From JBEVOS01 sp044226655 (GTDB lineage Bacteria > Pseudomonadota > Alphaproteobacteria > Caulobacterales > Aquidulcibacteraceae): 64,000 nucleotides of DNA. The notes beneath the pieces are model-generated. The model was given only the letters and a program-made list of their open reading frames with translations. It did not search any database and had not been told where the DNA came from. Positions 1-8,683 of the stretch are shown piece by piece (within the stretch, counting starts at the first letter, position 1; each line of letters opens with the position of its first letter). Location of the stretch: positions 95,346 through 159,345 of the forward strand of contig JBGAGO010000006.1 of NCBI GenBank assembly GCA_044226655.1, in the 5' to 3' direction. The position numbers and the translations under genes are program-made.

Positions 1-603
1 CACATCGCTCTCGATGTGGATCCACGGCCCGAGCACGACATTGAGCGCCAGAATGTAATTGGCGCGGCGCAGCAGATAGGCCGGGTTGGCGATGCGGCCG
101 TGATCGAACAGCGCGGGGTCCTCGCGCATCGCGAGGAGATGGGCATGGCCGACCTCGGTCATGTAGAGTTCCTGCAAGCTGCCCAGCACGGCGCCGACCG
201 GCAGGCTCTCCGGCGCGGCCGGCGGGCGGGCGGCGCGCGGCGGCAGGGGCGCGGCGCCGAGGCGCGCGGGGGCACGGCCGTCGTGGCGTTGAACGGCTTC
301 GCCTGTCGCGCACATCAGGCCGCGCGCTTCGATCGTGAGCGCCATGGGCGCGGCGCCCTCGGCGCGCACGCTTGCTTCATCGCCGTCATAGACGGGCTTC
401 AGGAATTTGGCTCGCATCGCGCCTTCGTGCAGCCAGTCGCGGCCCCAGGCGGCGGCAGGCGCGTGCGCGAGATAGGCGAACACGTCCACGCCCGGCACCA
501 GCCCGCCTGTGAAGCCGAAGCGCGCGGCGGTGGCGTCGTCGTGGATCTTGTTGTCGCTGGCGGTCGCCGTGTTGAAAGCGATCAGGGTGCGGATATCGGC
601 CAT
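1..603 (-). CDS. MaoC-like hot-dog hydratase, partial (3' end beyond window)
   Basis: The frame is open from an ATG at 601-603 to the window edge (201 codons visible). Residues 17-30 read DNKIHDDATAARFG and continue into GFTGGLVPGVDVF. This is the signature of MaoC-type (R)-enoyl-CoA hydratase domains, where the Asp and His are the usual catalytic pair and the following segment forms the hot-dog helix. The family hydrates enoyl-CoA thioesters in fatty-acid or PHA metabolism. A longer second half (to about residue 200, with an alanine/proline-rich stretch near 115-130) suggests a double-hot-dog or extended form. It lies 44 bases downstream of the Anbu gene on the same strand. The substrate is not predictable and the C-terminus is missing. 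Confidence 0.75.
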   Translation of the reverse strand, partial: MADIRTLIAFNTATASDNKIHDDATAARFGFTGGLVPGVDVFAYLAHAPAAAWGRDWLHEGAMRAKFLKPVYDGDEASVRAEGAAPMALTIEARGLMCATGEAVQRHDGRAPARLGAAPLPPRAARPPAAPESLPVGAVLGSLQELYMTEVGHAHLLAMREDPALFDHGRIANPAYLLRRANYILALNVVLGPWIHIESDV

Positions 604-647
604 GGCCCAGCATGCGCGCAGGCCCAGCACGCAGGCAAGGAAAAGCG

Positions 648-1391
648 CTAACCGCCCAGCCAGGGCGGGGGCGGCAGGTGCAGATAGGCTTGGCGCAACG
701 CCTGGGACCAGCCGTCGGAGATGGTGCGGAAATAGGGATCGTCGCTGGTGACGCGGTGCTGCACGGCGATGCGCTGGGTGTCGCGGCGATAGACTAAGAG
801 GTCCGCCGGCAGCCCGACGGAGAAATTCGAGCGCAAGGTCGAATCCATCGAGATCAGCGCGAGCTTTACGCCATCTTCCAGCGGCGTCTCATGGCGCGCG
901 ACGCGGTCGAGGATCGGTTTGCCGTATTTGGTTTCGCCGATCTGCAGATAGGGCGTGTCGGGCTGGGCCTCGATGAAATTGCCGGCCGAATAGACGTGGA
1001 ACATGCGCATGCGCCGGCCTTCGATCTGGCCCGCGACGAGGATCGAGGCGTCGAACGAATAGGATTGCGCGGCCAGCGCGTCGCCATCGTGCTTGTAGAC
1101 GTTGCGCACCGCCTCGCCGACGATGCGGGCGGCGTCGAACATCGAAGGCACGGTGTAGAGCGTCTCGAATTTCTCGCTCTCGATATCGATGCCGGCGCCT
1201 TCCGTCACGCGCGTGACGACGGCCTGCGTGATCGCGAGATTGCCCGCCGTCATCAGCACGATCACGCGATCGGCCGGCGCCACGATGTGCATCTTCTGAT
1301 AGGAGGCGATGTTGTCGGGCCCCGCGTTCGTGCGCGTGTCCGAGAGCAGAACCAACCCATCCTTCAGGTAAAGGCCAACGCAATACGTCAT
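648..1391 (-). CDS. Anbu-type proteasome-like peptidase (COG3484)
   Basis: This 247-residue protein begins MTYCVGLYLKDGLVLLSDTR and continues to GNLAITQAVV, the pattern of the ancestral beta-subunit family (Anbu), bacterial relatives of proteasome and HslV subunits. After removal of Met, Thr2 would be the N-terminal nucleophile. Known Anbu genes sit with an alpha-E protein, a circularly permuted ATP-grasp protein and a transglutaminase-like protein; the first two lie directly upstream here. Family length (about 240-250) matches. The physiological substrate of Anbu is unknown. Spacing of 24 bases to the alpha-E gene indicates one operon transcribed leftward. Confidence 0.88.
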   Translation of the reverse strand: MTYCVGLYLKDGLVLLSDTRTNAGPDNIASYQKMHIVAPADRVIVLMTAGNLAITQAVVTRVTEGAGIDIESEKFETLYTVPSMFDAARIVGEAVRNVYKHDGDALAAQSYSFDASILVAGQIEGRRMRMFHVYSAGNFIEAQPDTPYLQIGETKYGKPILDRVARHETPLEDGVKLALISMDSTLRSNFSVGLPADLLVYRRDTQRIAVQHRVTSDDPYFRTISDGWSQALRQAYLHLPPPPWLGG

Positions 1392-1415
1392 GCGGCGCTG
1401 TTCATCCCATCCCGC

Positions 1416-2351
1416 TCAGCGCATGTAGAAACGCGCGATATGTCCGCCGAGCTCAGCCGTGCGGTCGATAAGCGCGGTCAGATGCTCGTGCAAGCCCGAT
1501 TGAAAAATGTCGGCGATTCGTCCGTAACGCAATTCGGCCGCCACCGCGCCGGCGAGGCGATGGCATTCGCCGCGCCGCCCGCCATGGATCTTGGCGATCT
1601 CGTCGAGGCAATCGGTGATCTCATCGTAACAGGCGCGCAACGATCTCGGCATTTCGGGCCGCAGGATCAGCAGTTCGGCCACGTTCCAGGGCTTCACCTC
1701 TTCGCGGTAGACCCATTGATAGGCGCGCACCGCCGAGACAGCGCGCAGCACGCTGGTCCACTGATAATAGTCGAGCATGCCGCCGACGCCGGAGGATTCC
1801 TGCGGCAGCAGCACGTGATATTTCACGTCGAGAATGCGCGCGGTGTTGTCCGCGCGTTCGAGGAAGGCGCCGAGCCGCGTGAACCAATAGATCTCGTTGC
1901 GCAGCATCGTGGTCTGATAGGCGCCCGAGAAGCGCGTCGAGACCGTGCGCACCCAATCGAGCGTATCGGGCAGCATTTCCGGTGCGAATTGCGCCGGGCC
2001 CATCATGCGGCTTTCGAGCCAGGATTCGTTGACCGCGTCCCACATGTCGCGCGTCAGCGCCGTGCGCATGGCGCGGGCGTTGACGCGCGCCGTTTCAAGG
2101 CAATTCAGAATGGAGGAGGGGTTTTCGGTTTCGCAACAGAGGAAGAGCGCGGCCTGTTCCGGCGTCACCTCCTCATGCGCGGCCGAATAGGCCTCCCAGC
2201 AGCCCGCCGCGATCAGCGCGGATTTCCATTCTTCCGCCTCGCTCGACATGCCGGCCATCAGCTGCGCGGCCTCGATCAGGCGCGCGAGATTGTCCATGCG
2301 CTCCATATAGCGCGCGAGCCAGAACATCGAATCTGCGGCGCGGGCGAGCAT
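1416..2351 (-). CDS. alpha-E domain protein
   Basis: The 311-residue product starts MLARAADSMFWLARYMERMD, the hallmark of the alpha-E (DUF403) family: an all-helical protein rich in conserved Glu and Arg (for example YMERMDNLARLIE and LGAFLERADNTARILD). It has no signal peptide. The family is always found with circularly permuted ATP-grasp proteins and is thought to take part in synthesis or transfer of a peptide-like product. Here it lies 13 bases downstream of the ATP-grasp gene and upstream of Anbu. The biochemical activity is unproven. Confidence 0.9.
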   Translation of the reverse strand: MLARAADSMFWLARYMERMDNLARLIEAAQLMAGMSSEAEEWKSALIAAGCWEAYSAAHEEVTPEQAALFLCCETENPSSILNCLETARVNARAMRTALTRDMWDAVNESWLESRMMGPAQFAPEMLPDTLDWVRTVSTRFSGAYQTTMLRNEIYWFTRLGAFLERADNTARILDVKYHVLLPQESSGVGGMLDYYQWTSVLRAVSAVRAYQWVYREEVKPWNVAELLILRPEMPRSLRACYDEITDCLDEIAKIHGGRRGECHRLAGAVAAELRYGRIADIFQSGLHEHLTALIDRTAELGGHIARFYMR

Positions 2352-2364
2352 TAGCGGGCGCGCC

Positions 2365-3840
2365 TCATTTGGAGCTCTGCGACTGCGTCATGGCGCCCAT
2401 GCTTTGGCTCTGCGTTTGGCCTTGGCTGCGCAACACCCAAGTGTCCTTGGTGCCGCCGCCTTGGCTCGAGTTCACGACCAGCGAGCCCTCCGTCAACGCC
2501 ACGCGCGTCAGCCCGCCGGGCACGATCGACACGCCATTGGCGCCGGAGAGCACGAAAGGCCGCAGATCGATATGCCGGGGCGCGGCGCCGCTTTCCACAA
2601 AGGTCGGGCAGGTCGAGAGCGCCAGCGTCGGCTGCGCGATATAGCCGTCCGGCTTGGCGCGCAGTTTCTTGGCGAAATCGACGCGCATCTTCTTGGTCGC
2701 GTGCGGGCCGACCAGCATGCCATAGCCGCCCGAGCCGCGCGTTTCCTTCACCACCAGCTCTTCCAGATGATCGAGCACGTAGGCCAGCGCGCCTTCATTG
2801 GCGCAATCCCAGGTCGGCACATTGTTGAGGATCGGCTCTTCGCCGAGATAGAAGCGGATCATCTCGGGCACGTACATATAGACGGCTTTATCGTCGGCTA
2901 CGCCCGCGCCCACGGCGTTGGCGAGCGTCACATTGCCGGCGCGGTACGCCTCCATCACGCCGGAAACGCCGAGCGCGGAATCCGCGCGAAACGCCAGCGG
3001 ATCGAGATATTCGTCGTCGATGCGCCGATAGATGACGTGGACCGGCTTCAGCCCATCGGTCGTGCGCATGAACACGCGGCGCTCGCGCACCACGAGATCG
3101 ACGCCTTCCACCAATTCCACGCCCATCTCGTCGGCCAGGAAGGTGTGTTCGTAATAGGCCGAATTGAATTGGCCGGGCGTCAGCACCACCACGGTCGGGT
3201 CGGTATCGACATTCGCCGGCGCGACCGAGCGCAGCGCGGCCAGAAGGTGTTCCGGATAGCGCGAGATCGGCGCCACGCCCGCCTTGCTGAAGAGATCGGG
3301 GAAGAGCCGCATCATCACCGAGCGGTCTTCCAGCATGTAGGACACGCCCGAAGGCGTGCGGCAATTGTCTTCCAGCACGTAGAAATCGGTCGGCCCCGTG
3401 CGCACCAGATCGATGCCGGCGATGTGCGTATAGACGCCGCCGCGCACGGTGACGCCCTCCATCTCCTCGCGATAGGCCGGGTTGCGCAGGATCAGCGCCT
3501 CGGGAATTTTGCCGGCCTTCAGAATCTCGCGCGGGCCGTAGACGTCGGCCAGGAATTTGTTGAGCGCCGTGACGCGCTGGACGAGGCCCCGTTCGAGGAA
3601 TTCCCATTCCAGCGCGTCGATCACGCGGGGGATGATGTCGAACGGGATGAGCCGCTCGGGATCGCCGCCTTCAGTGTAGACCGCGAAGGTGATGCCGGTG
3701 CGGCGGAACAGGCGCTCGGCCTCCTCGCGCTTGGCGCGCAGCACGGCGGGGGAGGCGTCCTTCAGCCAGCGGGCCACCGCCTCATAGGCGGGGCGCACCT
3801 CGCCATCGGTCCCTGTCATCTCATCGAAGATGTCGCGCAT
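2365..3840 (-). CDS. circularly permuted ATP-grasp type 2 protein
   Basis: The product has about 491 residues and starts at MRDIFDEMTGTDGEVRPAYE. I chose this Met (3838-3840) because AGGGAG lies three bases upstream; an ATG 84 bases earlier would add an Arg-rich non-conserved leader. The body matches CP_ATPgrasp_2 proteins: a substrate-binding front part (YPEHLLAAL, PGQFNSAYYEH), the permuted ATP-grasp core (RIDDEYLDPLAF, VADDKAVYMYVPEMIRFYL) and the glycine-rich loop KETRGSGGYGMLVG. Such proteins probably ligate amino acids or peptides with ATP. The C-terminal 20 residues are a Gln/Ser-rich tail. First gene of the Anbu operon. Confidence 0.88.
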   Translation of the reverse strand: MRDIFDEMTGTDGEVRPAYEAVARWLKDASPAVLRAKREEAERLFRRTGITFAVYTEGGDPERLIPFDIIPRVIDALEWEFLERGLVQRVTALNKFLADVYGPREILKAGKIPEALILRNPAYREEMEGVTVRGGVYTHIAGIDLVRTGPTDFYVLEDNCRTPSGVSYMLEDRSVMMRLFPDLFSKAGVAPISRYPEHLLAALRSVAPANVDTDPTVVVLTPGQFNSAYYEHTFLADEMGVELVEGVDLVVRERRVFMRTTDGLKPVHVIYRRIDDEYLDPLAFRADSALGVSGVMEAYRAGNVTLANAVGAGVADDKAVYMYVPEMIRFYLGEEPILNNVPTWDCANEGALAYVLDHLEELVVKETRGSGGYGMLVGPHATKKMRVDFAKKLRAKPDGYIAQPTLALSTCPTFVESGAAPRHIDLRPFVLSGANGVSIVPGGLTRVALTEGSLVVNSSQGGGTKDTWVLRSQGQTQSQSMGAMTQSQSSK

Positions 3841-3983
3841 GCGCTCCCTCGGCGGCGATGATGGCGCGCGCCGCCTGCCGGGCCTGCCGCGCGCGATGAC
3901 GCATCCTAGACCCGCAACGGCCATCGCCTAGTTTTGTTGCACGCCGGAAAGCCGGGCGCCTCAAATTTAGGGCGTTGGCCGCT

Positions 3984-4766
3984 TCACCCCTTCGTCTGTG
4001 CGCGTCCGCGCGCCATGACGCCCTCGCGGGCGGCGGCGACGTCCGCGGGCGTGACCTTGGCGTTGCGGACGCTGGTGGTGGCGAATTCGAACGTGATCGC
4101 CTCGCCGAACGGCCGGGCGAAGCCCTCATTGATGAGGCGCTTATAATCCTGCGTGGCCGCCGCCGGGGCCGTGGCGATGTCGCGCGCCAGCTTGAGCGCG
4201 GTTTCGACCAATTCGCCCGCCGGCACGATCCGGTTGATGAGGCACCAATCGCGCGCCGTCTGCGCGTCGACGAAATTGCCGGAGAGCGAAATCTCCTTGG
4301 CGCGCGAAATGCCGACCAGGCGCGACAGCTTCTGCGACAGCCCCCAACCCGGCAGGATGCCGACGCGGGCATGCGTATCGGCGAAGCGCGTCGTCTCGCA
4401 GCCGAGCAGGATGTCGCACGCCAAAGCCACTTCGAAGCCGCCGGTGATGGCCGCGCCGTTGATCGCGCCGATCACGGGCTTGCGGCAGGTTTCGATCGCC
4501 AGCACGGGATTGAGCTCGGGCGTCAGCGCATTCGCGTCCGCCCCGATCGAGGCGCCGGCGCCCAATTCCTTGAGATCGAGCCCGGCGGTGAAGGCCTTGC
4601 CCGCGCCCGTCAGCACGATGGCGCGCACGCTGTCATCGGCGTCGAGCGCGCGGAAAGCCTCGGCCAGCTTGCTGCGCAATTCGCGCGACAGCGCGTTCAT
4701 CGCCTCGGGGCGATTGAGCGTGACCAGCGCCGCGCCGTCTTCAAAAGTCTCAACCCGTACAACCAT
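3984..4766 (-). CDS. enoyl-CoA hydratase/isomerase family protein
   Basis: This is a 260-residue crotonase-fold protein. The oxyanion-hole segments are visible as GKAFTAGLDLKELG and INGAAITGGFEVALACD. By alignment with classical enoyl-CoA hydratase, the second acidic residue is kept (SRAKEISLSG), but the position of the first catalytic Glu is His in ADTHARVGILPGWG, so simple hydration is uncertain and another crotonase reaction is possible. The C-terminus is short and basic. It is first to terminate in the leftward group with a VOC protein, GMC oxidoreductase and acyl-CoA ligase, suggesting breakdown of an activated organic acid or lipid. Confidence 0.85.
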   Translation of the reverse strand: MVVRVETFEDGAALVTLNRPEAMNALSRELRSKLAEAFRALDADDSVRAIVLTGAGKAFTAGLDLKELGAGASIGADANALTPELNPVLAIETCRKPVIGAINGAAITGGFEVALACDILLGCETTRFADTHARVGILPGWGLSQKLSRLVGISRAKEISLSGNFVDAQTARDWCLINRIVPAGELVETALKLARDIATAPAAATQDYKRLINEGFARPFGEAITFEFATTSVRNAKVTPADVAAAREGVMARGRAQTKG

Positions 4767-4772
4767 GAATGT

Positions 4773-5123
4773 TCAACCTGCCTTGATCGCCATCGGATGT
4801 TTCGGCTGGTAGAGGCCGATTTTTCCGCCGCCGGGCAAGACAAATCGCGTCAGCACGCCCCAGCGCGGCTCTTCGATCGGATCGCAGGCGGCGCCCGCGG
4901 CTTCAAGGCGCGCCATATCGGCCTTGAGGTCGTCTGTCATCAGATAGAATTCGTGCAGATCGTTCTGATCGGAGGGATGCACTGCGATTTCCGCCGGCGG
5001 CAGCGCGAAGATCAGCCAGCCATGGCCGGCGTCGACGTGATCGAAGTTCAGAACGTCGCGCAGGAAGGCGCGATCGGCGTCGGCGTCCTTGCTGTACACG
5101 ATGACATGCGAACCCATGATCAT
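4773..5123 (-). CDS. VOC / glyoxalase-family protein
   Basis: A 116-residue single-domain protein of the vicinal-oxygen-chelate fold: an opening beta strand (HVIVYSKDADADRAFLRDVL), a central FYLMTDDLKADMARLEAAG module and a closing strand GGGKIGLYQPKHP. Candidate metal ligands are His at the first strand and Glu/His later, but the exact set is unclear. A strong GAGGAGGA sits about seven bases before the first ATG (5121-5123); a second ATG lies two codons on. It lies between the GMC oxidoreductase and the crotonase gene, six bases from the latter, probably in one operon. No specific substrate can be named. Confidence 0.8.
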   Translation of the reverse strand: MIMGSHVIVYSKDADADRAFLRDVLNFDHVDAGHGWLIFALPPAEIAVHPSDQNDLHEFYLMTDDLKADMARLEAAGAACDPIEEPRWGVLTRFVLPGGGKIGLYQPKHPMAIKAG

Positions 5124-5146
5124 GATGCGTCCTCCTCGACTTCATC

Positions 5147-6739
5147 CTAGCGCGAAGCGAGGATCGCCGCCGCTGCTTTCTCCGCGATCATCAGCGTCGG
5201 CGAATTGGTGTTCCCGGAGGTGATCGTCGGCATCACAGAGGCGTCGGCGACGCGCAGGCCATCGAGCCCGATCACGCGCAAATCGCCATCGACCACCGCC
5301 ATCGGGTCGTCGTGCAGGCCCATCTTGGCCGTGCCCACGGGATGGAAGATCGTCGTGCCGAGTTTGCGCGCCGCGTCGAGGATGTCTTCGTCGCGCTGCG
5401 CCGCGGCCATCGGCAAGCGCTCCTTCGGCGCATAAGGCGCCATCGCCCGCGCCGCCATGATGCGCCGCGCCAGTTTGAGCGATTGCACTGCGACGGCTTC
5501 ATCGTCGGCGGTTGCAAGATAGTTCGGCTGGATGGAGAGCCCGTCCTGTGTCGCGTGGATGGCGCCGCGGCTGGTGGGCCGCAGATTGCACACGCTGACC
5601 GTGATCGCAGGAAAGCGATGCAGCGGCTCGCCAAAGGCGTCGAGCGAGAGCGGCTGCACGTGGAATTGCAGATTGGGCGTGGCGCGTTCCGGTCCGGAGG
5701 CGGCGAAAGCGCCGAGATGCGAGGGCGCCATCGACATCGGCCCGGTGCGCAGCGTGGCATATTCCAGCGCCATCAGCGGCCTTTGCCAGAGCGAATGATA
5801 GCGCGCGTTCATCGTCGCGACGTTTTCGACCGTGTAGATCGGCCGGATCTGCAAATGGTCCTGCAGGTTTTCGCCCACGCCGGGCGCGTGCTTGACCACC
5901 GGAATGCCTAGCGCCGCCAGCCGCGCGCCATCGCCAATGCCCGATCGCTCCAGCAGAACAGGGCTCGCCACCGCGCCGGCGCTCAGAATGATTTCGCCGC
6001 GTGCACGCGCCTCCAGCGTTTCGCCATCGCGCACATAGGCGACGCCCGTCGCGCGCGCGCCGTCGAACAGAATGCGCGAGACTTGCGCGCCGGTGATGAG
6101 CTGCAGGTTCGGGCGCCGCAGCGCCGGTTTCAAGAACCCGCGCGCCGCGCTCCAGCGCCGCCCGGCGCGCTGGTTCACATGGAAATAGCCGGCGCCGAAA
6201 TTGTTTCCGCCGTTGAAATCATCGACCGGCGGGATGCCGCATTCGCCCGCCGCTGCGATGAAGGCGTCGAGAATCTTCCAGCGCATGCGCACATGCTCGA
6301 TGCGCCATTCGCCGCCGCTGCGGTGCAAATCGCTCGGCGGCGCAATGTGATCCTCATGCTTGAGGAAGAAGGGCAGCACATCGTCCCAGCCCCAGCCGAC
6401 AAGGCCGCTCTGGCGCCAGCCATCGTAATCGGCGGCTTGCCCGCGCATGTAGATCATCGCGTTGATCGCGGACGACCCGCCGATCACCTTGCCGCGCGGA
6501 TAGTTCAGCGCCCGCCCGCCGAGGCCGGGAGTCGGATCGGTTTTGAACATCCAATCGGCGCGCGGATTGCCGATCGCGAAAAGATATCCGACGGGAATGT
6601 GAAACCAGATCCAATCGTCGCGCCCGCCGGCTTCGAGCAGCAGCACGCGATGGCGCGGATCGGCCGACAGCCGGTTGGCCAGCAGGCAGCCCGCCGTGCC
6701 CGCGCCGACGATGATGTAATCGAATGCGTCCTGCGCCAT
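5147..6739 (-). CDS. GMC-family FAD-dependent oxidoreductase
   Basis: The 530-residue protein opens with the FAD dinucleotide motif YIIVGAGTAGCLLANRLS, followed by the GMC signature around GGSSAINAMIYMRG and the C-terminal catalytic region FHPVGTAKMG, with the end motif SGNTNSPTLMIAEKAA. Members oxidise primary alcohols (choline dehydrogenase-like) using FAD, and the His of FHPVG is the usual catalytic base. There is no signal peptide, so the protein is cytoplasmic. It is four bases downstream of the acyl-CoA ligase gene, so the two are co-transcribed. Choline itself is unlikely to be the substrate because no betaine aldehyde dehydrogenase is nearby. Confidence 0.9.
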   Translation of the reverse strand: MAQDAFDYIIVGAGTAGCLLANRLSADPRHRVLLLEAGGRDDWIWFHIPVGYLFAIGNPRADWMFKTDPTPGLGGRALNYPRGKVIGGSSAINAMIYMRGQAADYDGWRQSGLVGWGWDDVLPFFLKHEDHIAPPSDLHRSGGEWRIEHVRMRWKILDAFIAAAGECGIPPVDDFNGGNNFGAGYFHVNQRAGRRWSAARGFLKPALRRPNLQLITGAQVSRILFDGARATGVAYVRDGETLEARARGEIILSAGAVASPVLLERSGIGDGARLAALGIPVVKHAPGVGENLQDHLQIRPIYTVENVATMNARYHSLWQRPLMALEYATLRTGPMSMAPSHLGAFAASGPERATPNLQFHVQPLSLDAFGEPLHRFPAITVSVCNLRPTSRGAIHATQDGLSIQPNYLATADDEAVAVQSLKLARRIMAARAMAPYAPKERLPMAAAQRDEDILDAARKLGTTIFHPVGTAKMGLHDDPMAVVDGDLRVIGLDGLRVADASVMPTITSGNTNSPTLMIAEKAAAAILASR

Positions 6740-6743
6740 GGCG

Positions 6744-8480
6744 CTAGGCGGTTTCGAACACCGTCTTCAAATCCCGCTTCATGATCTTGCCGTTCGGATT
6801 GCGCGGCAGATTGTCCGGCAGGAACACAATCTTCACCGGCACTTTGAACGCGGCCAGCTGTTCAGCGACATGCGTGCGCAGCTCTTGCTCGGTCGCGCTC
6901 ATGCCCGGCTTCAGATGCACGACGGCCGCCGGCTCTTCGCCCAGCACTTTGTGCGGAATGCCGATCACCGCCGCATCCATCACGGCCGGATGCGTGTAGA
7001 GCGCGTTCTCGACCTCGACACAGTAGATATTCTCGCCGCCGCGGATCAGCATGTCCTTGGCGCGGTCGACGATATAGATGAAGCCTTCCTCGTCGATGCG
7101 CGCCAGATCGCCGGTCTTCACCCAGCCATCGACGAAGGTTTCCGCCGTCGCTTCGGGCTTGCGCCAATAGCCGCGCACCACGATCGGGCCTTTGTACCAG
7201 AGCTCGCCCACCTCGCCGGACGGCAGCGTCTGGCCCTCCGGGCTCACGATCTTGGCTTCGCCCGTCGCGGAGGCGACGCCGCAGCTTGACGGCTTGCGGA
7301 TGTAATCGTCGCCGAAATTCGTGGTCGCGGTCGCGCTTGTCTCCGTCATGCCCCAGCCTTGGCCGGGTTGCACTTTCGGAAACCGCTCCTGAATGCGCTT
7401 GACCAGATCCGGCGCGGACGGCGCGCCGCCATAGGACAGCACTTCCAGCGAAGAGAGATCGTACTCATCGAATTTCGGATGTTCGAGGATTTGCCATGCG
7501 ATCGTCGGTACGCCGCCGGCGGAATTGATCTTCTCTTTCTCGATCAGCGGCAGCGCGGCGTCGGCGTCCCAGCGCCGCTGCATCACGATTTTCGTGCCGG
7601 CCGCGGCGCTCGGGATCATCACTGCGAAACAGCCCGTGGCGTGGAAGAACGGCACGGACAGCAAGGTCGCCTTGCGCGGCGCGTTCGGATCGGGCGCGGG
7701 CGGCTTTTCGCCGCGGCGCAGGAAGGAGCGCGCCTGGCCGCTCATGGCGTTGAAGAAATTCGAGATGATGTTGCGATGGCTGATGATCGCGCCTTTGGGC
7801 TTTCCGGTCGTGCCCGAGGTGTAGAAGATCGTCACATCGTCGTCGGCGTCGAGCGGCACGTTCGGCAGCGCCGCTTCCGGGATGGAATCGTATTCATTCG
7901 GCTTGCCGATCACGCTCTCGAGCGCCGTCACCATCGGCGGGCCGGGTTCATCCGTCAGCCGCGCGACGTAAATCTTCTTGAGCTCCGGGCAATTGTCGAC
8001 GTGTTCGCGCACGCGCTCCCAGCGTTCATTGTCGACGATCAGCACTTTGGCGCCGCTGTCCTGCAGGCCGTATTCCAGCTCCGGCCCGGTCCACCACGCA
8101 TTGAGCGGCGTGGCGATGGCGCCGGCCAGCACGGCGGCCCAGAACGACACTGGCCATTCCGGCAAATTGCGCATCACGATGGCGACGCGGTCGCCCTTCT
8201 GCACGCCATCGGCAATCAATTGGTGCGCGAGCTTGATGGCGGCGGCCCGGTAGCCGGCATATTTCACGCGCTCGCCTTCATAGACCAGCGCGTCATAGGC
8301 CTTGTGCGGCTCGGTCGTGGCGAACACCTCGCGCAAGGTCTTGGGCGCGTTCTTCCAGGCCTTCAGCGTCACGCCGCGGACGGTGATTTCCTCCGTTTCG
8401 AGCGGCGAGCCGGGCGCGGTGAGCAGGGCGTGCGCCTGCGCGATGGACATCACGGGAAAATTGGGCGGCAAAGACGTCAT
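6744..8480 (-). CDS. acyl-CoA synthetase (AMP-forming)
   Basis: A 578-residue adenylate-forming ligase that activates a carboxylic acid to its CoA thioester. Motifs in order: the P-loop YTSGTTGKPKGAIISH, GWGMTETSA, the GELWYKGPIVVRGYW region, the hinge GWVKTGDLARID and the C-terminal lysine motif PRNPNGKIMKRDL. I chose the start MTSLPPNFPVM (8478-8480) because GGAGGAA lies eight bases upstream; an ATG 66 bases earlier gives an unconserved leader. It heads the leftward operon with the GMC oxidoreductase. The long N-terminal domain resembles medium/long-chain acyl-CoA ligases; exact chain length is not predictable. Confidence 0.9.
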   Translation of the reverse strand: MTSLPPNFPVMSIAQAHALLTAPGSPLETEEITVRGVTLKAWKNAPKTLREVFATTEPHKAYDALVYEGERVKYAGYRAAAIKLAHQLIADGVQKGDRVAIVMRNLPEWPVSFWAAVLAGAIATPLNAWWTGPELEYGLQDSGAKVLIVDNERWERVREHVDNCPELKKIYVARLTDEPGPPMVTALESVIGKPNEYDSIPEAALPNVPLDADDDVTIFYTSGTTGKPKGAIISHRNIISNFFNAMSGQARSFLRRGEKPPAPDPNAPRKATLLSVPFFHATGCFAVMIPSAAAGTKIVMQRRWDADAALPLIEKEKINSAGGVPTIAWQILEHPKFDEYDLSSLEVLSYGGAPSAPDLVKRIQERFPKVQPGQGWGMTETSATATTNFGDDYIRKPSSCGVASATGEAKIVSPEGQTLPSGEVGELWYKGPIVVRGYWRKPEATAETFVDGWVKTGDLARIDEEGFIYIVDRAKDMLIRGGENIYCVEVENALYTHPAVMDAAVIGIPHKVLGEEPAAVVHLKPGMSATEQELRTHVAEQLAAFKVPVKIVFLPDNLPRNPNGKIMKRDLKTVFETA

Positions 8481-8606
8481 GTCGCGAGCTTCCTCCGCGG
8501 GCGGAGGCGCCATGCGCCCGCCGCTCCGTTGCGGTCCTACTCGCACGCCGACGCAGGCGTCATCAACAGGGCGGCGGCGTTTCGGGCCGGCCTGCGCGAA
8601 GAATCT

Positions 8607-8620
8607 TTAACAGCAGTTAA
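8607..8620. promoter_or_regulatory. TTAAC dyad in divergent promoter region
   Basis: TTAAC-AGCA-GTTAA is a perfect five-base dyad in the space between the divergent acyl-CoA ligase and alpha-2-macroglobulin genes. It resembles the TTAA-spacer-TTAA cell-cycle boxes of Caulobacterales (CtrA) but the spacer is six rather than seven bases, so the assignment is only suggestive. Confidence 0.25.
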
Positions 8621-8683
8621 GGATGCTTGCCCGGCGCCGAGCGCTGGGGCAATCCTGTTCTCAATCAAAAGGGGAGCCCGGCG

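Noticed and set aside
8607..8620. CtrA binding site
   Set aside because: The spacer between TTAA halves is six bases rather than seven; kept only as a low-confidence dyad.
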